Part shown: piece after piece, positions 1 through 9,239 of the stretch
Layout of the letters: every line of letters begins with the position of its first letter
Numbering within the stretch: position 1 is the stretch's first letter
Translations under genes and position numbers: made by a program
Assembly (NCBI GenBank): GCA_016185625.1
Contig: JACPND010000020.1
Coordinates: forward strand, 1-54,219
Length of the DNA stretch: 54,219 nt
Reading direction: 5' to 3'
Origin: Candidatus Woesearchaeota archaeon
GTDB lineage: Archaea > Nanobdellota > Nanobdellia > Woesearchaeales > GW2011-AR9
Notes under the pieces: generated by a model
Seen by the model: the letters and a program-made list of their open reading frames with translations, nothing else
What the model was told of the DNA's origin: nothing
The model's database searches: none

Positions 1-154
1 CACCAAGGCTATTATTGATGAAGTGTTTTAATATGCGATTGTTGAATGTAAGTTTATCGATATCCACATGAGAAGAAGATACGCTCTATTTAAAGGTTTT
101 TTTGACTATTCAAAAAAGGTGAATCGCTCTCGGAGATACTGATATTGTAATACT

Positions 155-415
155 TCATTCCTGTTTCTCATCCATTTGCCATTCATGATGAATTCCATTG
201 AATTGCTTACTTTTTATTGGACCAGTAGAACATGTTTTGACTTCAACGCGAAACATTGATCTTGTTTTTGGATTACTTGCCAAAATATCGACGCTTTTTG
301 TATTCCCGAAAGTAAGAGTGCCGGTAATATTTCTCATAGCTAACTGGGCTAAAACGTAAGATTCTCCAGCCAGACTGACATTTTGAATGCCGATTTTGGT
401 TTTAGACATTGACAA
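155..415 (-). CDS. Short PD-(D/E)XK nuclease-like protein, possibly truncated
   Basis: 86-aa ORF with D-I-L followed by R-V-E-V-K-T (D...ExK pattern); ends soon after the motif. Confidence 0.4.
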   Translation of the reverse strand: MSMSKTKIGIQNVSLAGESYVLAQLAMRNITGTLTFGNTKSVDILASNPKTRSMFRVEVKTCSTGPIKSKQFNGIHHEWQMDEKQE

Positions 416-602
416 TCTCCCTGCCGTCGTGGATTACGAATACTTGGCGAAGAAAAGCGAAGGATATTCTTTTCGGGAGCTGGAGCGCTGCTGGAATATG
501 CTGATGTATCATTATCTGGAAGATAAGACAGAACTTACCTCTGCGGTACTCCGTGGTTTGCTGAAAGATAACGCCTTGGAAGAGAAGATGGCGTACGGGT
601 AG
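387..602 (+). pseudogene. C-terminal fragment of an AAA+ ATPase
   Basis: DYEYLAKKSEGYSFRELERCWN resembles the AAA+ lid helix region; Walker A/B absent; overlaps the opposite-strand ORF start. Confidence 0.4.
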
Positions 603-644
603 AGCTTTTATCGAGAAGACAAAACGAGTGGCAAAGGCTTTTAG

Positions 645-1337
645 TTAAAGCGCCTTCACTCTTCCCGGCAGGTTCTGGAAGACTTCTCCCTGCGCAATCA
701 TCTGCTCCAGAATCTTCTCCGTATCAACGATCGAGGATCTTTCAATCAAGGTTTCGATGGGCACGCCCTGTCCCTCATCCAGCTCGCGGATTAATCTTGC
801 CAATTTCTGCAGAGGAACAAGAAGGACATTGTCCTTCTGTTCAGAAGGGAAAACTATCCCTCCTTGAACAAGAGGCTCTTCAACGACACTCTCCACCGCA
901 ACAACTTCTTCTACAATGGCTTGCGGCGCCGTTACGGCTCTCAGTTTACGATGATGGAGCTCCAACGCCCGCACCTTTAACCACAACAGATTGATTTTCC
1001 GGATAATTTCTATCGCCAGGTATTTCTCCTGATCATACATCCGCACCCGGCCGATGACCATGACGGCATCGCTGATCATCACCCGAGAAACCGCTGCGTT
1101 TTCTTCAAACGACCGGGCGATGATTTTGCCGGTGCCATCATCAATCCATAAGTTAGTGATATTGCCCAGTTCTTCTTTATTGACGACAATGGCGCCTATA
1201 TTCAGGCGATATATTTTTTCCTCTCCACACAAAAGATAATTCGGCGACTGTTCCTGCTCCTGCACATAGGTTCCGTCCAGAATCTGCCGGATAGTCAATT
1301 TAATTGCCGGAAAGCGCGTAAAAGTTTCCATGGTCAT
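645..1337 (-). CDS. RPA32-like OB-fold single-strand DNA-binding protein with C-terminal winged-helix-like region
   Basis: OB-fold pattern IGAIVVNKEE...LWIDDGTGKIIARSF; start overlaps the end of the MCM gene. Confidence 0.7.
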   Translation of the reverse strand: MTMETFTRFPAIKLTIRQILDGTYVQEQEQSPNYLLCGEEKIYRLNIGAIVVNKEELGNITNLWIDDGTGKIIARSFEENAAVSRVMISDAVMVIGRVRMYDQEKYLAIEIIRKINLLWLKVRALELHHRKLRAVTAPQAIVEEVVAVESVVEEPLVQGGIVFPSEQKDNVLLVPLQKLARLIRELDEGQGVPIETLIERSSIVDTEKILEQMIAQGEVFQNLPGRVKAL

Positions 1338-3352
1338 AATCGCTGGACGAAGTTCCGCTTGGGTTCAAAGACATCGCCGGAACGGCGCAATTTCTCCAAC
1401 ACCTCTTCAACTTGGCCGACAGTCATGTTTTTCTCCTTGGCTGCTTCCACAATCGCTTCCAGCGGAATCAGTTTTGAGTTCAGCTGCTTCTCTAAGGCAT
1501 CAATAATCTCTTTAAGGACGCCAATATTACTGCGCTGCGTGGCGGTGATCCTGCTGCTCAGGCGGTCAATGTCAATTTTACCTGTCTCGTTGTCTTTGGC
1601 AATCTGACTCAGGCAATAATTGATGAGTTCGATGGCTTTCTGGGCATCTTTTTTCGTGACGGTCTTGGACAATCGTATTTTTGCTGAGGCTTCCGAAAGC
1701 CTGATTAACGCTTCCAGTTGCCTGGCCGTGATAGGGACGGGAGCACGCTTACCTTCGGTTGCGGTATCACTATTACGCATCGTGATATAATATTCTTTGA
1801 TTTCTTCAATTGCCGCATCGGTCATTTTTGGATTGCCCGTCTGGCGGATATACGAGAAATATTTTGTCAGCAGATTGGTGCTTATTTCCGCTTTGGCTTT
1901 TTCCGGGTTCTTGTGCAGGGCCAGGATAAACGTAGCGGTCTGCTCATCTTTTTCCCGCTGAGGATTATCTTGCACCGGAAAAATAAGGTCGAAACGATTG
2001 ATTAATGTGGGCGGCAGATCAATCTGCTCGGCGAGGAGCCCATAAGGATCGAACCGCCCGTGTTTCGGGTTAGCCGCCGCCAAGACGGTCGTTTCACAGC
2101 GCAACGTCGCCTGAATATTTGCTTTGCTGATACTTACTTGCTGCTGTTCCAGGCCTTCGTGGAGTGCAGCACGATCTTCTTTTGTCATCTTATCTAACTC
2201 GTCGATAATCGCAAATCCGTGATTGGCTAATACCAGTGTTCCTGCTTCCAGGCTCCAGCCGCCGAGAAATTCATCTCGTACGACAGATGCGGTGAGGCCG
2301 GCACCACTCGCCCCTTTTCCTGATGTAAAACGCGCTTTTGGGGCGACCTTGGAGATTCTCTTCAGCATCTGACTTTTTCCCGCTCCTGGATCACCAATAA
2401 GGAGCACATGCATGTCTCCTCTGGTCACCACGCCGTCCGGCCGCTCCTTCTTGCACCCTCCGGCCAACTGCAGTACCAGGGCTTCTTTGATCTTGTCATG
2501 GCCAAAAATAGACGGAACGATGCTGTTGGAAAGCACTGCCAGGACGTCCGGGCTTTTGGCAATTTTCCTGATTTCCTCCATTTCCTTTTCATTAATTTTC
2601 AGGTTAAAGAAATCCTCCTGCATCGGCTCTAGGTTATTGGCTTCGATGATCAGGTCGTATTTCACTGATTGTCCTCCAGTCTTGAGGATAATGGGCACTT
2701 CCGTCACCCAGCCATATAAGCGTACTTTTGAACCGGGAGCGGTACGGCGGTCAGAAATAGGTGAAACCAAATCATCTTTCAGAAATACGTTAATGCGCTT
2801 AGGCTGTCCCGCCCCTTCCAACTCATCGGGTGATTCTTCCAGCACGATGCCCTGGCCATCAAGCAGTTCTTTTGAAATTTCTTTAAATTTTCCCTTGCGC
2901 CCGCAGCTGCAGCGGCTGGGCTCGTGATATTTTTGGTCAGTTTGGAACAGAGTAATCATGGTTCCGCAGGAAGGGCATTCGAATTTAACCGTCGTGACGT
3001 GAGGGCGGACATCCGACTTTTTTCTGACGACGCCTTCCGTCCAGAGAAACTTGTTCAGATGCTTGCTCCTTATTTCTGATACCGCTACTTTCTGCGAGTC
3101 AGGAAGATTGGTCAGGCGGACATTGAACTTGGTGATTTTTTGGTCAAAGTCTTTGATGGTCAATTCCGCAGCTTTGAGCACTTCTTCCGGCGCTTCTAGC
3201 AGTTCTTCGCTCAATTCAGTGTTAAATTTTATCAGCTGGGTGAAATCTATGACCAGAAAACTCTGCCCTTTCCGGACGGCTTCTAGGAGTTGGGGGTAAT
3301 AGTTCTGTTCAATAAAGTCCCGAAAAATCTTTTTCTGTTCGTCTACTTCCAT
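1334..3352 (-). CDS. mcm: Replicative DNA helicase MCM
   Basis: Walker A GDPGAGKSQMLK, Walker B FAIIDELDKM, arginine finger region LINRFDLIF, N-terminal Zn motif CPSC...CSC. Confidence 0.97.
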   Translation of the reverse strand: MEVDEQKKIFRDFIEQNYYPQLLEAVRKGQSFLVIDFTQLIKFNTELSEELLEAPEEVLKAAELTIKDFDQKITKFNVRLTNLPDSQKVAVSEIRSKHLNKFLWTEGVVRKKSDVRPHVTTVKFECPSCGTMITLFQTDQKYHEPSRCSCGRKGKFKEISKELLDGQGIVLEESPDELEGAGQPKRINVFLKDDLVSPISDRRTAPGSKVRLYGWVTEVPIILKTGGQSVKYDLIIEANNLEPMQEDFFNLKINEKEMEEIRKIAKSPDVLAVLSNSIVPSIFGHDKIKEALVLQLAGGCKKERPDGVVTRGDMHVLLIGDPGAGKSQMLKRISKVAPKARFTSGKGASGAGLTASVVRDEFLGGWSLEAGTLVLANHGFAIIDELDKMTKEDRAALHEGLEQQQVSISKANIQATLRCETTVLAAANPKHGRFDPYGLLAEQIDLPPTLINRFDLIFPVQDNPQREKDEQTATFILALHKNPEKAKAEISTNLLTKYFSYIRQTGNPKMTDAAIEEIKEYYITMRNSDTATEGKRAPVPITARQLEALIRLSEASAKIRLSKTVTKKDAQKAIELINYCLSQIAKDNETGKIDIDRLSSRITATQRSNIGVLKEIIDALEKQLNSKLIPLEAIVEAAKEKNMTVGQVEEVLEKLRRSGDVFEPKRNFVQRL

Positions 3353-3397
3353 ATACGCCCCACAATCTCCAGAAAAAAAGAATATATAAAGATTTAG

Positions 3398-3943
3398 TTA
3401 CTTCCCTAGCACTTTCTTGAGGTTCTCGATGAGCTTATCCACCGCATCGTTCACTTCTTTCTCAGTCTTCGTTCCGGTACAGACAATCTTACCATTGCTG
3501 AAGAGCAGGAAGGTTGCATTAGTTCCTTTCAGCTTATGCACCAAACCCGGGAACTGCTCCGGCTCGTATTCAGTATTCGGCAGCTTGACACCTAAGATAT
3601 TTAAGTTCAGATCCATGCCGATATGGCCGGAAGCGACGATATTCTGAACGGTAATCTGGGGCTTAATCGTAACATGAATGTCCAGCTTTTTAAGCGCTTT
3701 GATGATCTGTTGGATGGCCAATTCTACATCTCCCATGGTCCTAGCGCCCGTACAGACAATCTTCCCGCTGGAGAACACTAAAGCAGATGTTTTGGGCTCT
3801 TTGATCCTGAGAACAAGACCGGGAAATTGCTCGGGATTGTATTCAGTATTCGGCAAAGTTGCCGCCATCTTCTCTAAAGGGATATCTTTCTCTAACGACG
3901 ACGAAACCACAATATTAACAATTTTAATTTCTTTTTTTGCCAT
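3398..3943 (-). CDS. tbp: TATA-box-binding protein
   Basis: Two direct repeats with NTEYNPEQFPGLV / NTEYEPEQFPGLV and SSGKIVCTGAR / SNGKIVCTGTK. Confidence 0.97.
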   Translation of the reverse strand: MAKKEIKIVNIVVSSSLEKDIPLEKMAATLPNTEYNPEQFPGLVLRIKEPKTSALVFSSGKIVCTGARTMGDVELAIQQIIKALKKLDIHVTIKPQITVQNIVASGHIGMDLNLNILGVKLPNTEYEPEQFPGLVHKLKGTNATFLLFSNGKIVCTGTKTEKEVNDAVDKLIENLKKVLGK

Positions 3944-4176
3944 AACGATTGCCCCCGCTTATTTAAAAACAGTTTGATTTGTTTATAAATCACAAGAGAG
4001 TATTTAAACGTTTCCTTTATAAATGATAGTTTCTAAAAAAAGTATATACTCTACATAGTTGCTCGGCAGGGGAACACCCCCTTGGTTTCCGGTGGATTTC
4101 TCGACGAGAAAAGAAGACAAATTAAGCGCAAAAGAAAGAGAGGAATGTTTTTAAATAGGCAGCTGGTCGAGAGCGT

Positions 4177-4959
4177 ATGGACGTCTTACTCCTCCGTTAC
4201 GGGGAACTCTTTTTGAAAGGCCAGAACCGGGGTTTCTTTGAGCGCTGTCTGATGAATAATATCCAGAGGATGCTCTCTTGGCCAGTGGAACGGCTCCATT
4301 CGAGACTCATTGTGCCGTATAATCGAGAACATAGTCGTATTACCAGCATCTTTGGGATTACATCGTATTCGCCGGCAGTACGCGTCGAGGCAGATGTTGA
4401 GAAGATACAAAAAGCAACGGTTGAGTTGGTACAAAGCAAAACAGGGACATTTAAAGTAGAAACTCAACGCTCCGACAAGCGGTTTCCTCTCAAATCCCCA
4501 GAATTGAATAGAATAATAGGGCAGTGTGTGGAAGAGCAGACCTCTCTCACATTTGACTTCAAGAAGCCGCAAACTATACTTGGTATCGAAATCCATGAAA
4601 AGGGGGTCTTTCTGTTCACGGAGACGTTTAAGTGCAGAGGTGGTCTGCCGACTGGCGTGGAAGGGAAGGCGCTGGCATTTATTGAGGATGACGCTAGCGT
4701 ATTGGCAGGGATATTGTTCATGAAGCGGGGAGTGCAAGTTCTTCCCGTGGCGTTGGGAGAACGAGATATTTCACTGCTGCAGAAATATAGTCCAAAGAAG
4801 CTGGAGTTGAAGGTGCTGAAGGACGTGGCAGCAATTGAGAAGTATGCGATGGAGCAGAAGATCGATGCGATAGTGTCGAAGAAGAAGTTCGAGAATTTGG
4901 TGTCGTTTAATCCGTTGGCAGCAATAGACCTGAAAGAAAAGAGCGAAATATTTAAATAA
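4177..4959 (+). CDS. ThiI-like protein (NFLD-THUMP) with degenerate PP-loop
   Basis: N-terminal LLLRYGELFLKGQNRGFFE and LPTGVEGKALAF...LFMKRG match ThiI layout, but SGGIDSP is replaced by EDDASVL. Confidence 0.75.
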   Translation: MDVLLLRYGELFLKGQNRGFFERCLMNNIQRMLSWPVERLHSRLIVPYNREHSRITSIFGITSYSPAVRVEADVEKIQKATVELVQSKTGTFKVETQRSDKRFPLKSPELNRIIGQCVEEQTSLTFDFKKPQTILGIEIHEKGVFLFTETFKCRGGLPTGVEGKALAFIEDDASVLAGILFMKRGVQVLPVALGERDISLLQKYSPKKLELKVLKDVAAIEKYAMEQKIDAIVSKKKFENLVSFNPLAAIDLKEKSEIFK

Positions 4960-4982
4960 GTGACGGCACTTACAAACTAAAA

Positions 4983-5213
4983 ATGACTAACATAACCCTT
5001 TCTATTGAGGACTCCATATACAAACAAATGCGAACCTATTCGGAAATCAAATGGAGTGAGTATGTGCGAAAGATGATTCAGAAGAGACTCCAGGAATTAG
5101 AAATTTTGAAAAAACTTCCTAAAAACGAATCTGTTCTCACCATGCTGGCATCCGAAGAAGTATTAAAAAAAGAGTGGGATAATGAAGCTGATGAACGCTG
5201 GAATACGGTATAA
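4983..5213 (+). CDS. Ribbon-helix-helix/VapB-like antitoxin
   Basis: ITLSIEDSIYKQMRTYSEIKWSEYVRKMIQKRLQEL; overlaps the downstream MazF-like ORF by 32 nt. Confidence 0.65.
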   Translation: MTNITLSIEDSIYKQMRTYSEIKWSEYVRKMIQKRLQELEILKKLPKNESVLTMLASEEVLKKEWDNEADERWNTV

Positions 5214-5532
5214 TCAGCGAGACGTGGTGCTTATTCCGTTTCCGTATTCTGATCTGACTGGTGTGAAGTTGCGGCCGGCGTTGATTCTTTCGAATGCCAA
5301 GTTAAACAAAACTGAAGATAGAATCTGCTGTTTGATTACCAGCAATACGCCAGTTGACGGCATAGCACTCGGTAAGAATTGTTTTTTGGAAGGAAATTTG
5401 CCTTTTGAAAGTTGGGTCAAGCCACATCGCTTATTTACGATCAATGAGCGTATTATCAAGAAAAAATTGTGCACCGTCACAAAATCATTTCACACTGCTG
5501 TCCTTCAGGCACTGAATGAGTATTGGGTTTGA
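5182..5532 (+). CDS. MazF/PemK-like toxin
   Basis: QRDVVLIPFPYSDLTGVKLRPALILSN ... ESWVKPHRLFTI typical of PemK/MazF. Confidence 0.8.
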   Translation: MKLMNAGIRYNQRDVVLIPFPYSDLTGVKLRPALILSNAKLNKTEDRICCLITSNTPVDGIALGKNCFLEGNLPFESWVKPHRLFTINERIIKKKLCTVTKSFHTAVLQALNEYWV

Positions 5533-5805
5533 CTACACTTCCATCGTAATCTTGTGCTTATCTTTGGGATGAACAAAAACTTCTTTTCCTTTTTTTAATC
5601 CCATAAAATCAGCAATTCTTTTATTGATTACGACTGCAATGGATGATCCTACTGGGGTTATTGTCGCCGGAGCGCCCAGACCCCAGAATCCTTTTTTCTT
5701 CGCTGCCTCATCGATGGCCTCAGAGGTTTTTTCATCAAAAATCTCTTCACCCGCTGAAGAGTATTTGAGATGTTTTCTGTCACGAATAACTAATTTCCCA
5801 CCCAC
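5533..5805 (-). CDS. Small hypothetical protein, AbrB/SpoVT-like C-terminus; probable GTG start overlapping the upstream E1-like gene
   Basis: VGGKLVIRDRKHLKYSS...ADFMGLKKGKEVFVHPKDKHKITMEV; GTG at 5805 overlaps the stop region of the 5790-6737 gene. Confidence 0.5.
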   Translation of the reverse strand: MGGKLVIRDRKHLKYSSAGEEIFDEKTSEAIDEAAKKKGFWGLGAPATITPVGSSIAVVINKRIADFMGLKKGKEVFVHPKDKHKITMEV

Positions 5806-6737
5806 TTCGAATACGCCGCTAATGCTTCTTGTTCTGATTTTGCTTTGATAAGCGCCCTTCCGTCCTGAAATAAAGTGATGTTCCTGAAGCGCAAGGTATA
5901 GCCGTCGTCTTCCACCACATCTATTTTTTTCCATTTTTCTTTTAGTCCCTGCAAATCTTTCGGTTTTCCAGTTATCTGATATCGTTCTGAAGAACAGAAC
6001 CGGACTTCCCGTACCACGTCTTTTTTTGCCAAATATTCATACCTTCCCCGGCACGTCGGGCAGGCCGGATTTTGTTTTACTTTTAGTTTCTTAAACTCAT
6101 TTGCATTAAGATCAAAATGATGCAATATTGATTCTACTTTTTCTCCAAGTAGTATTTTCACTGCTAAATTCACCTGAAAAGCAGCTATCATCGCGGTAAT
6201 CGTATTCAACACACCCACCGTTTCGCAGGTATCCAGGCTCGCTTCCCGCATAAAACAACGCAAACACGCCCGACCTGGAAAAATCGGCATCACCATGCCG
6301 CTTTCTTTAATCGCTGCGGCATAAATCCAGAGGATTTTTTCTTTCCGGCAGAAATCATTGAGCAACAATCTGGTTTGAAGATTATCGGTGCAGTCCAGAA
6401 CCAGATCATAATTTTTTAAGACACGGATATTAGCACTTGAAAGATGGACGGGCTGCGCATCTATCTTAATTTCCGCATTGACCCCCATTAACTTTTCTTT
6501 TGCCACCGCGGCTTTACTTCTCTCTACATCTTTCTCCGTAAACAGGATCTGCCGCTGCAAATTACTTTCTTCCACCACATCACGGTCAATTAAAAGTAAA
6601 GAACCAATGCCAGAACGCACTAATAATTCCGCCGCTACCGTGCCCAGAGCGCCCACGCCGACAATGGCCACCTTTTTCTTCTCTAATTTCCGCTGTCTTT
6701 CTTCCCCGATCACTAACGCCTGCCGCGAATAGTTCAT
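5790..6737 (-). CDS. E1-like ThiF/MoeB/UbaA family adenylyltransferase
   Basis: VAIVGVGALGTVAAELLVRSGIGSLLLIDRDVVEESNLQRQ; LDCTDN; CLRC / CPTC zinc ligands. Confidence 0.9.
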   Translation of the reverse strand: MNYSRQALVIGEERQRKLEKKKVAIVGVGALGTVAAELLVRSGIGSLLLIDRDVVEESNLQRQILFTEKDVERSKAAVAKEKLMGVNAEIKIDAQPVHLSSANIRVLKNYDLVLDCTDNLQTRLLLNDFCRKEKILWIYAAAIKESGMVMPIFPGRACLRCFMREASLDTCETVGVLNTITAMIAAFQVNLAVKILLGEKVESILHHFDLNANEFKKLKVKQNPACPTCRGRYEYLAKKDVVREVRFCSSERYQITGKPKDLQGLKEKWKKIDVVEDDGYTLRFRNITLFQDGRALIKAKSEQEALAAYSKWVGN

Positions 6738-7660
6738 GGAAGCACCTTCCGGATTTGGCAGGCATGGCAGATTCTCCCCTGCGCCGGCTCACCGCATTCC
6801 GCACAGATATTGACCTGCGTATCCTGCTTTCTGGCCTGTTCTTTCAGCAGCGGCAGCATCGCTAAAAAGGAGTTGATGATTCCTTGTTTGGTCCCTTTAT
6901 ACTTTGCTTCAAAGTCATTCAGCATATCACGAATCTGAGCGCGAAACCCTTCGTTCGCATACGGGCATTCAGCAAATTCTACCTGAAATTTTTGCAGCAG
7001 CGCATACAAGCGGGTTTCTTTTTCCGTGCAGAAATAGAGTGGTTTTACCCGCTGCACAAACAGTTCCTGCTCTTCCACGCCGGAAATCGGGCCCAGATGA
7101 GCTGCTAAGCCAGTATTAGCTTTGAAAATATTCATGATAACCGCCTGCGCTTCGTCGTCTAAATTATGCCCCGTGATCACTTTCGTCGCTCCTAACTTCC
7201 GAGCGTGCTTATTCAACAGGTAGCGCCGCCAGACACCGCAGACATTACATGGTTTTTTCTTGGTTCCTTTATTAACAATAGGATAGGCGTCGTCAAGGGT
7301 GTAGCTGAATTCAGCGGTGGTTTTCACGATCGTCAGCGGAATCCGATGCTCAGCGCAAAATTTGTCTAAATCAACCAGCGTCTTTTCCCGGTAATCGTGG
7401 ATGCCTTCATCAATCGCTAAGGCAGAGAGGGGATTGTCCATCTTATTTTTTTCCAGATATTTTTTGGTCAGATACAGCACGGTCAACGAGTCTTTCCCGC
7501 CGGATGCCGCGACACATAGCACATCCTCACGCGCAATCAAATTATATTTTTTAATCGTGTGAAATACTTTTTCTTCGACGTACGAGATGAAGTGGGATCG
7601 GCACAGCGAGCCATGCTGCAGTTCCATGACTGATTTATGAACACACTTAAGGCAATTCAT
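6734..7660 (-). CDS. ttuA: TtuA/Ncs6 family tRNA 2-thiolation protein
   Basis: CLKC N-terminal zinc motif, PP-loop AASGGKDSLTVL, CNVCGVWRR, C-terminal CAECGEPAQGRICHAC; likely start MNCLKC. Confidence 0.88.
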   Translation of the reverse strand: MNCLKCVHKSVMELQHGSLCRSHFISYVEEKVFHTIKKYNLIAREDVLCVAASGGKDSLTVLYLTKKYLEKNKMDNPLSALAIDEGIHDYREKTLVDLDKFCAEHRIPLTIVKTTAEFSYTLDDAYPIVNKGTKKKPCNVCGVWRRYLLNKHARKLGATKVITGHNLDDEAQAVIMNIFKANTGLAAHLGPISGVEEQELFVQRVKPLYFCTEKETRLYALLQKFQVEFAECPYANEGFRAQIRDMLNDFEAKYKGTKQGIINSFLAMLPLLKEQARKQDTQVNICAECGEPAQGRICHACQIRKVLP

Positions 7661-7661
7661 C

Positions 7662-7865
7662 TTATCCACCCGAAATGACACTGAGAAGCTCAATTTCATC
7701 GTTGTTCTTTACCGCTTCATCTGCCGTAAGCACTTCATCGTTACGCACGACGATGACTGTTTCCGGATTGATTTTTAAGTGTTGGAGAAGTTCTTCTACT
7801 TTTGAGCCAGAAAAATTAATCTTTTCGGTGCAGTTCTCTCTCTCGTGAATAATCGTCAGTTTCAT
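7662..7865 (-). CDS. Ubiquitin-like sulfur carrier (TtuB/SAMP/ThiS/MoaD family)
   Basis: 67 aa, beta-grasp-like, ends in IELLSVISGG (C-terminal Gly-Gly). Confidence 0.85.
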   Translation of the reverse strand: MKLTIIHERENCTEKINFSGSKVEELLQHLKINPETVIVVRNDEVLTADEAVKNNDEIELLSVISGG

Positions 7866-7938
7866 GGGCCGTCTCCTAGCGAGGCAGTTGGTGTCTTATT
7901 TTGTGCTCTGTTTTATAAATATTTCCTCTGTGGTGGTA

Positions 7939-7951
7939 AAATATATAAATA
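7939..7951 (+). promoter_or_regulatory. Archaeal TATA box for the Rpp30 gene
   Basis: aaatatataaata centred about 26 nt before ATG 7971, suggesting a leaderless transcript. Confidence 0.55.
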
Positions 7952-7970
7952 GCGCCATCCTATTGATTCC

Positions 7971-8486
7971 ATGGATGAAATAGTCTTGATGAAACGAACG
8001 CCGGAACTAGAACAATGGTGTCAGCAGTTAGGCTTCCAGCAGGTTCTGTTTTTGGACGATATTCAGATGCTGTCCGGGAGAAAACCAGGGGAAATACTCT
8101 CGCAGCTTAAAGGAAAAAAATATTTCATCTACGAGGCTGCGGATGAGCCGACTTTGCGTTTCGTGGTAGAAAAAATCTCCGTTCCTCTGGTCATCGGCAT
8201 GGAAAAGATCAATCCGGCTGACAGCCTGCATTACCTGCGCGGCGGGTTAGATCAGATACTCTGCACGCTGGCGCGGCAGAAAGAAAAAACCATCGGCTTT
8301 TCCTTTGCTGACATTTTACACGCACAAAACCGCCCGCAGCTCTTGGCCAGGATGATGTTCAACATCAAATTATGCAGAAAGTATAACGTAAAAACCTTCT
8401 TCGGCAGTTTTGCCAGAGAGAAATGGGAGATGATTTCCAAAAAAGATCTGGAAGCGTGGAAGAGAGTGCTGGAGAAAGGTGATTAA
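7971..8486 (+). CDS. rnp3: RNase P protein component 3 (Rpp30)
   Basis: GFSFADILHAQNRPQLLARMMFNIKLCRKYNVKTFFGSFA is the characteristic Rpp30 C-terminal pattern. Confidence 0.82.
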   Translation: MDEIVLMKRTPELEQWCQQLGFQQVLFLDDIQMLSGRKPGEILSQLKGKKYFIYEAADEPTLRFVVEKISVPLVIGMEKINPADSLHYLRGGLDQILCTLARQKEKTIGFSFADILHAQNRPQLLARMMFNIKLCRKYNVKTFFGSFAREKWEMISKKDLEAWKRVLEKGD

Positions 8487-8550
8487 AGAAAACATATATC
8501 AGGACGCTCTAATTTAACATCGATAAAATTGGGATGGTTCTGCAACAGCG

Positions 8551-8979
8551 TCACCAGTTGTTATTAGTACAAACTCCTTTATAGTCCGGCGGTACGCTGC
8601 TGCATGAAGGATAACTGCTGCTTCCACTGCTAGATGACTTTCCACTGGACGAAGAAGCATTACTGCAAGAGCAGGAACAACCTCTTCCAGGATATTCTTC
8701 ATTACATTTCTGGGTTGCCAAACCTTCTGCACTGGATTTGGAACTTGCGCCATAAATCTCTATACCCACAAAAAGCCCGTTTCCTTCGCAATTACAATTA
8801 TATTTTTGATTGTTCGTTGAACTACTACTATTATTAGAACCGCTAGAATAATTATCATTACTAGGATCATCACTTTCTGTCTCACAGCCAATCACTGCCG
8901 GCATGCCCAACAAAGAAATTAACCCTGCGCCAGCTAATAATTTTCTCCCATTTTTTAAAATATTCTCCAATCTTTCCAT
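8551..8979 (-). CDS. Ser/Cys-rich predicted lipoprotein
   Basis: MERLENILKNGRKLLAGAGLISLLGMPAVIGC lipobox-like; Ser/Asn-rich mature region with Cys pairs. Confidence 0.65.
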   Translation of the reverse strand: MERLENILKNGRKLLAGAGLISLLGMPAVIGCETESDDPSNDNYSSGSNNSSSSTNNQKYNCNCEGNGLFVGIEIYGASSKSSAEGLATQKCNEEYPGRGCSCSCSNASSSSGKSSSSGSSSYPSCSSVPPDYKGVCTNNNW

Positions 8980-9005
8980 TTTTGTTACCTCTTCGTTTAA
9001 ATTTT

Positions 9006-9239
9006 TCACTTACATAGGTAAAGTGGAGTCGCTTTGTTCCCTTTACTGTCTGTGCACTCACAATATGCATCGTCGTCATAGGTCTCCGTTGGCCAACAAT
9101 CAATCCACTGGCCATCTACATGACAACTGCAGTCATTTTTCTCACCGCATCCAGAATATCCTAACACCAAACTGGCAGCCAAAACCCCAATACTTATCAT
9201 TTTACTTAAAATAAGCTCCTGCTGCGGCGCAGGGCTCAT
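9006..9239 (-). CDS. Small Cys-rich predicted lipoprotein
   Basis: ISIGVLAASLVLGYSGCGEKNDCSCHV; start codon ambiguous (9239 or 9200). Confidence 0.55.
   Translation of the reverse strand: MSPAPQQELILSKMISIGVLAASLVLGYSGCGEKNDCSCHVDGQWIDCWPTETYDDDAYCECTDSKGNKATPLYLCK

Noticed and set aside
5790-5934. N-terminal extension of the 133-aa minus ORF
   Set aside because: Lies in the alternative frame of the E1-like gene; GTG at 5805 gives a more plausible start.
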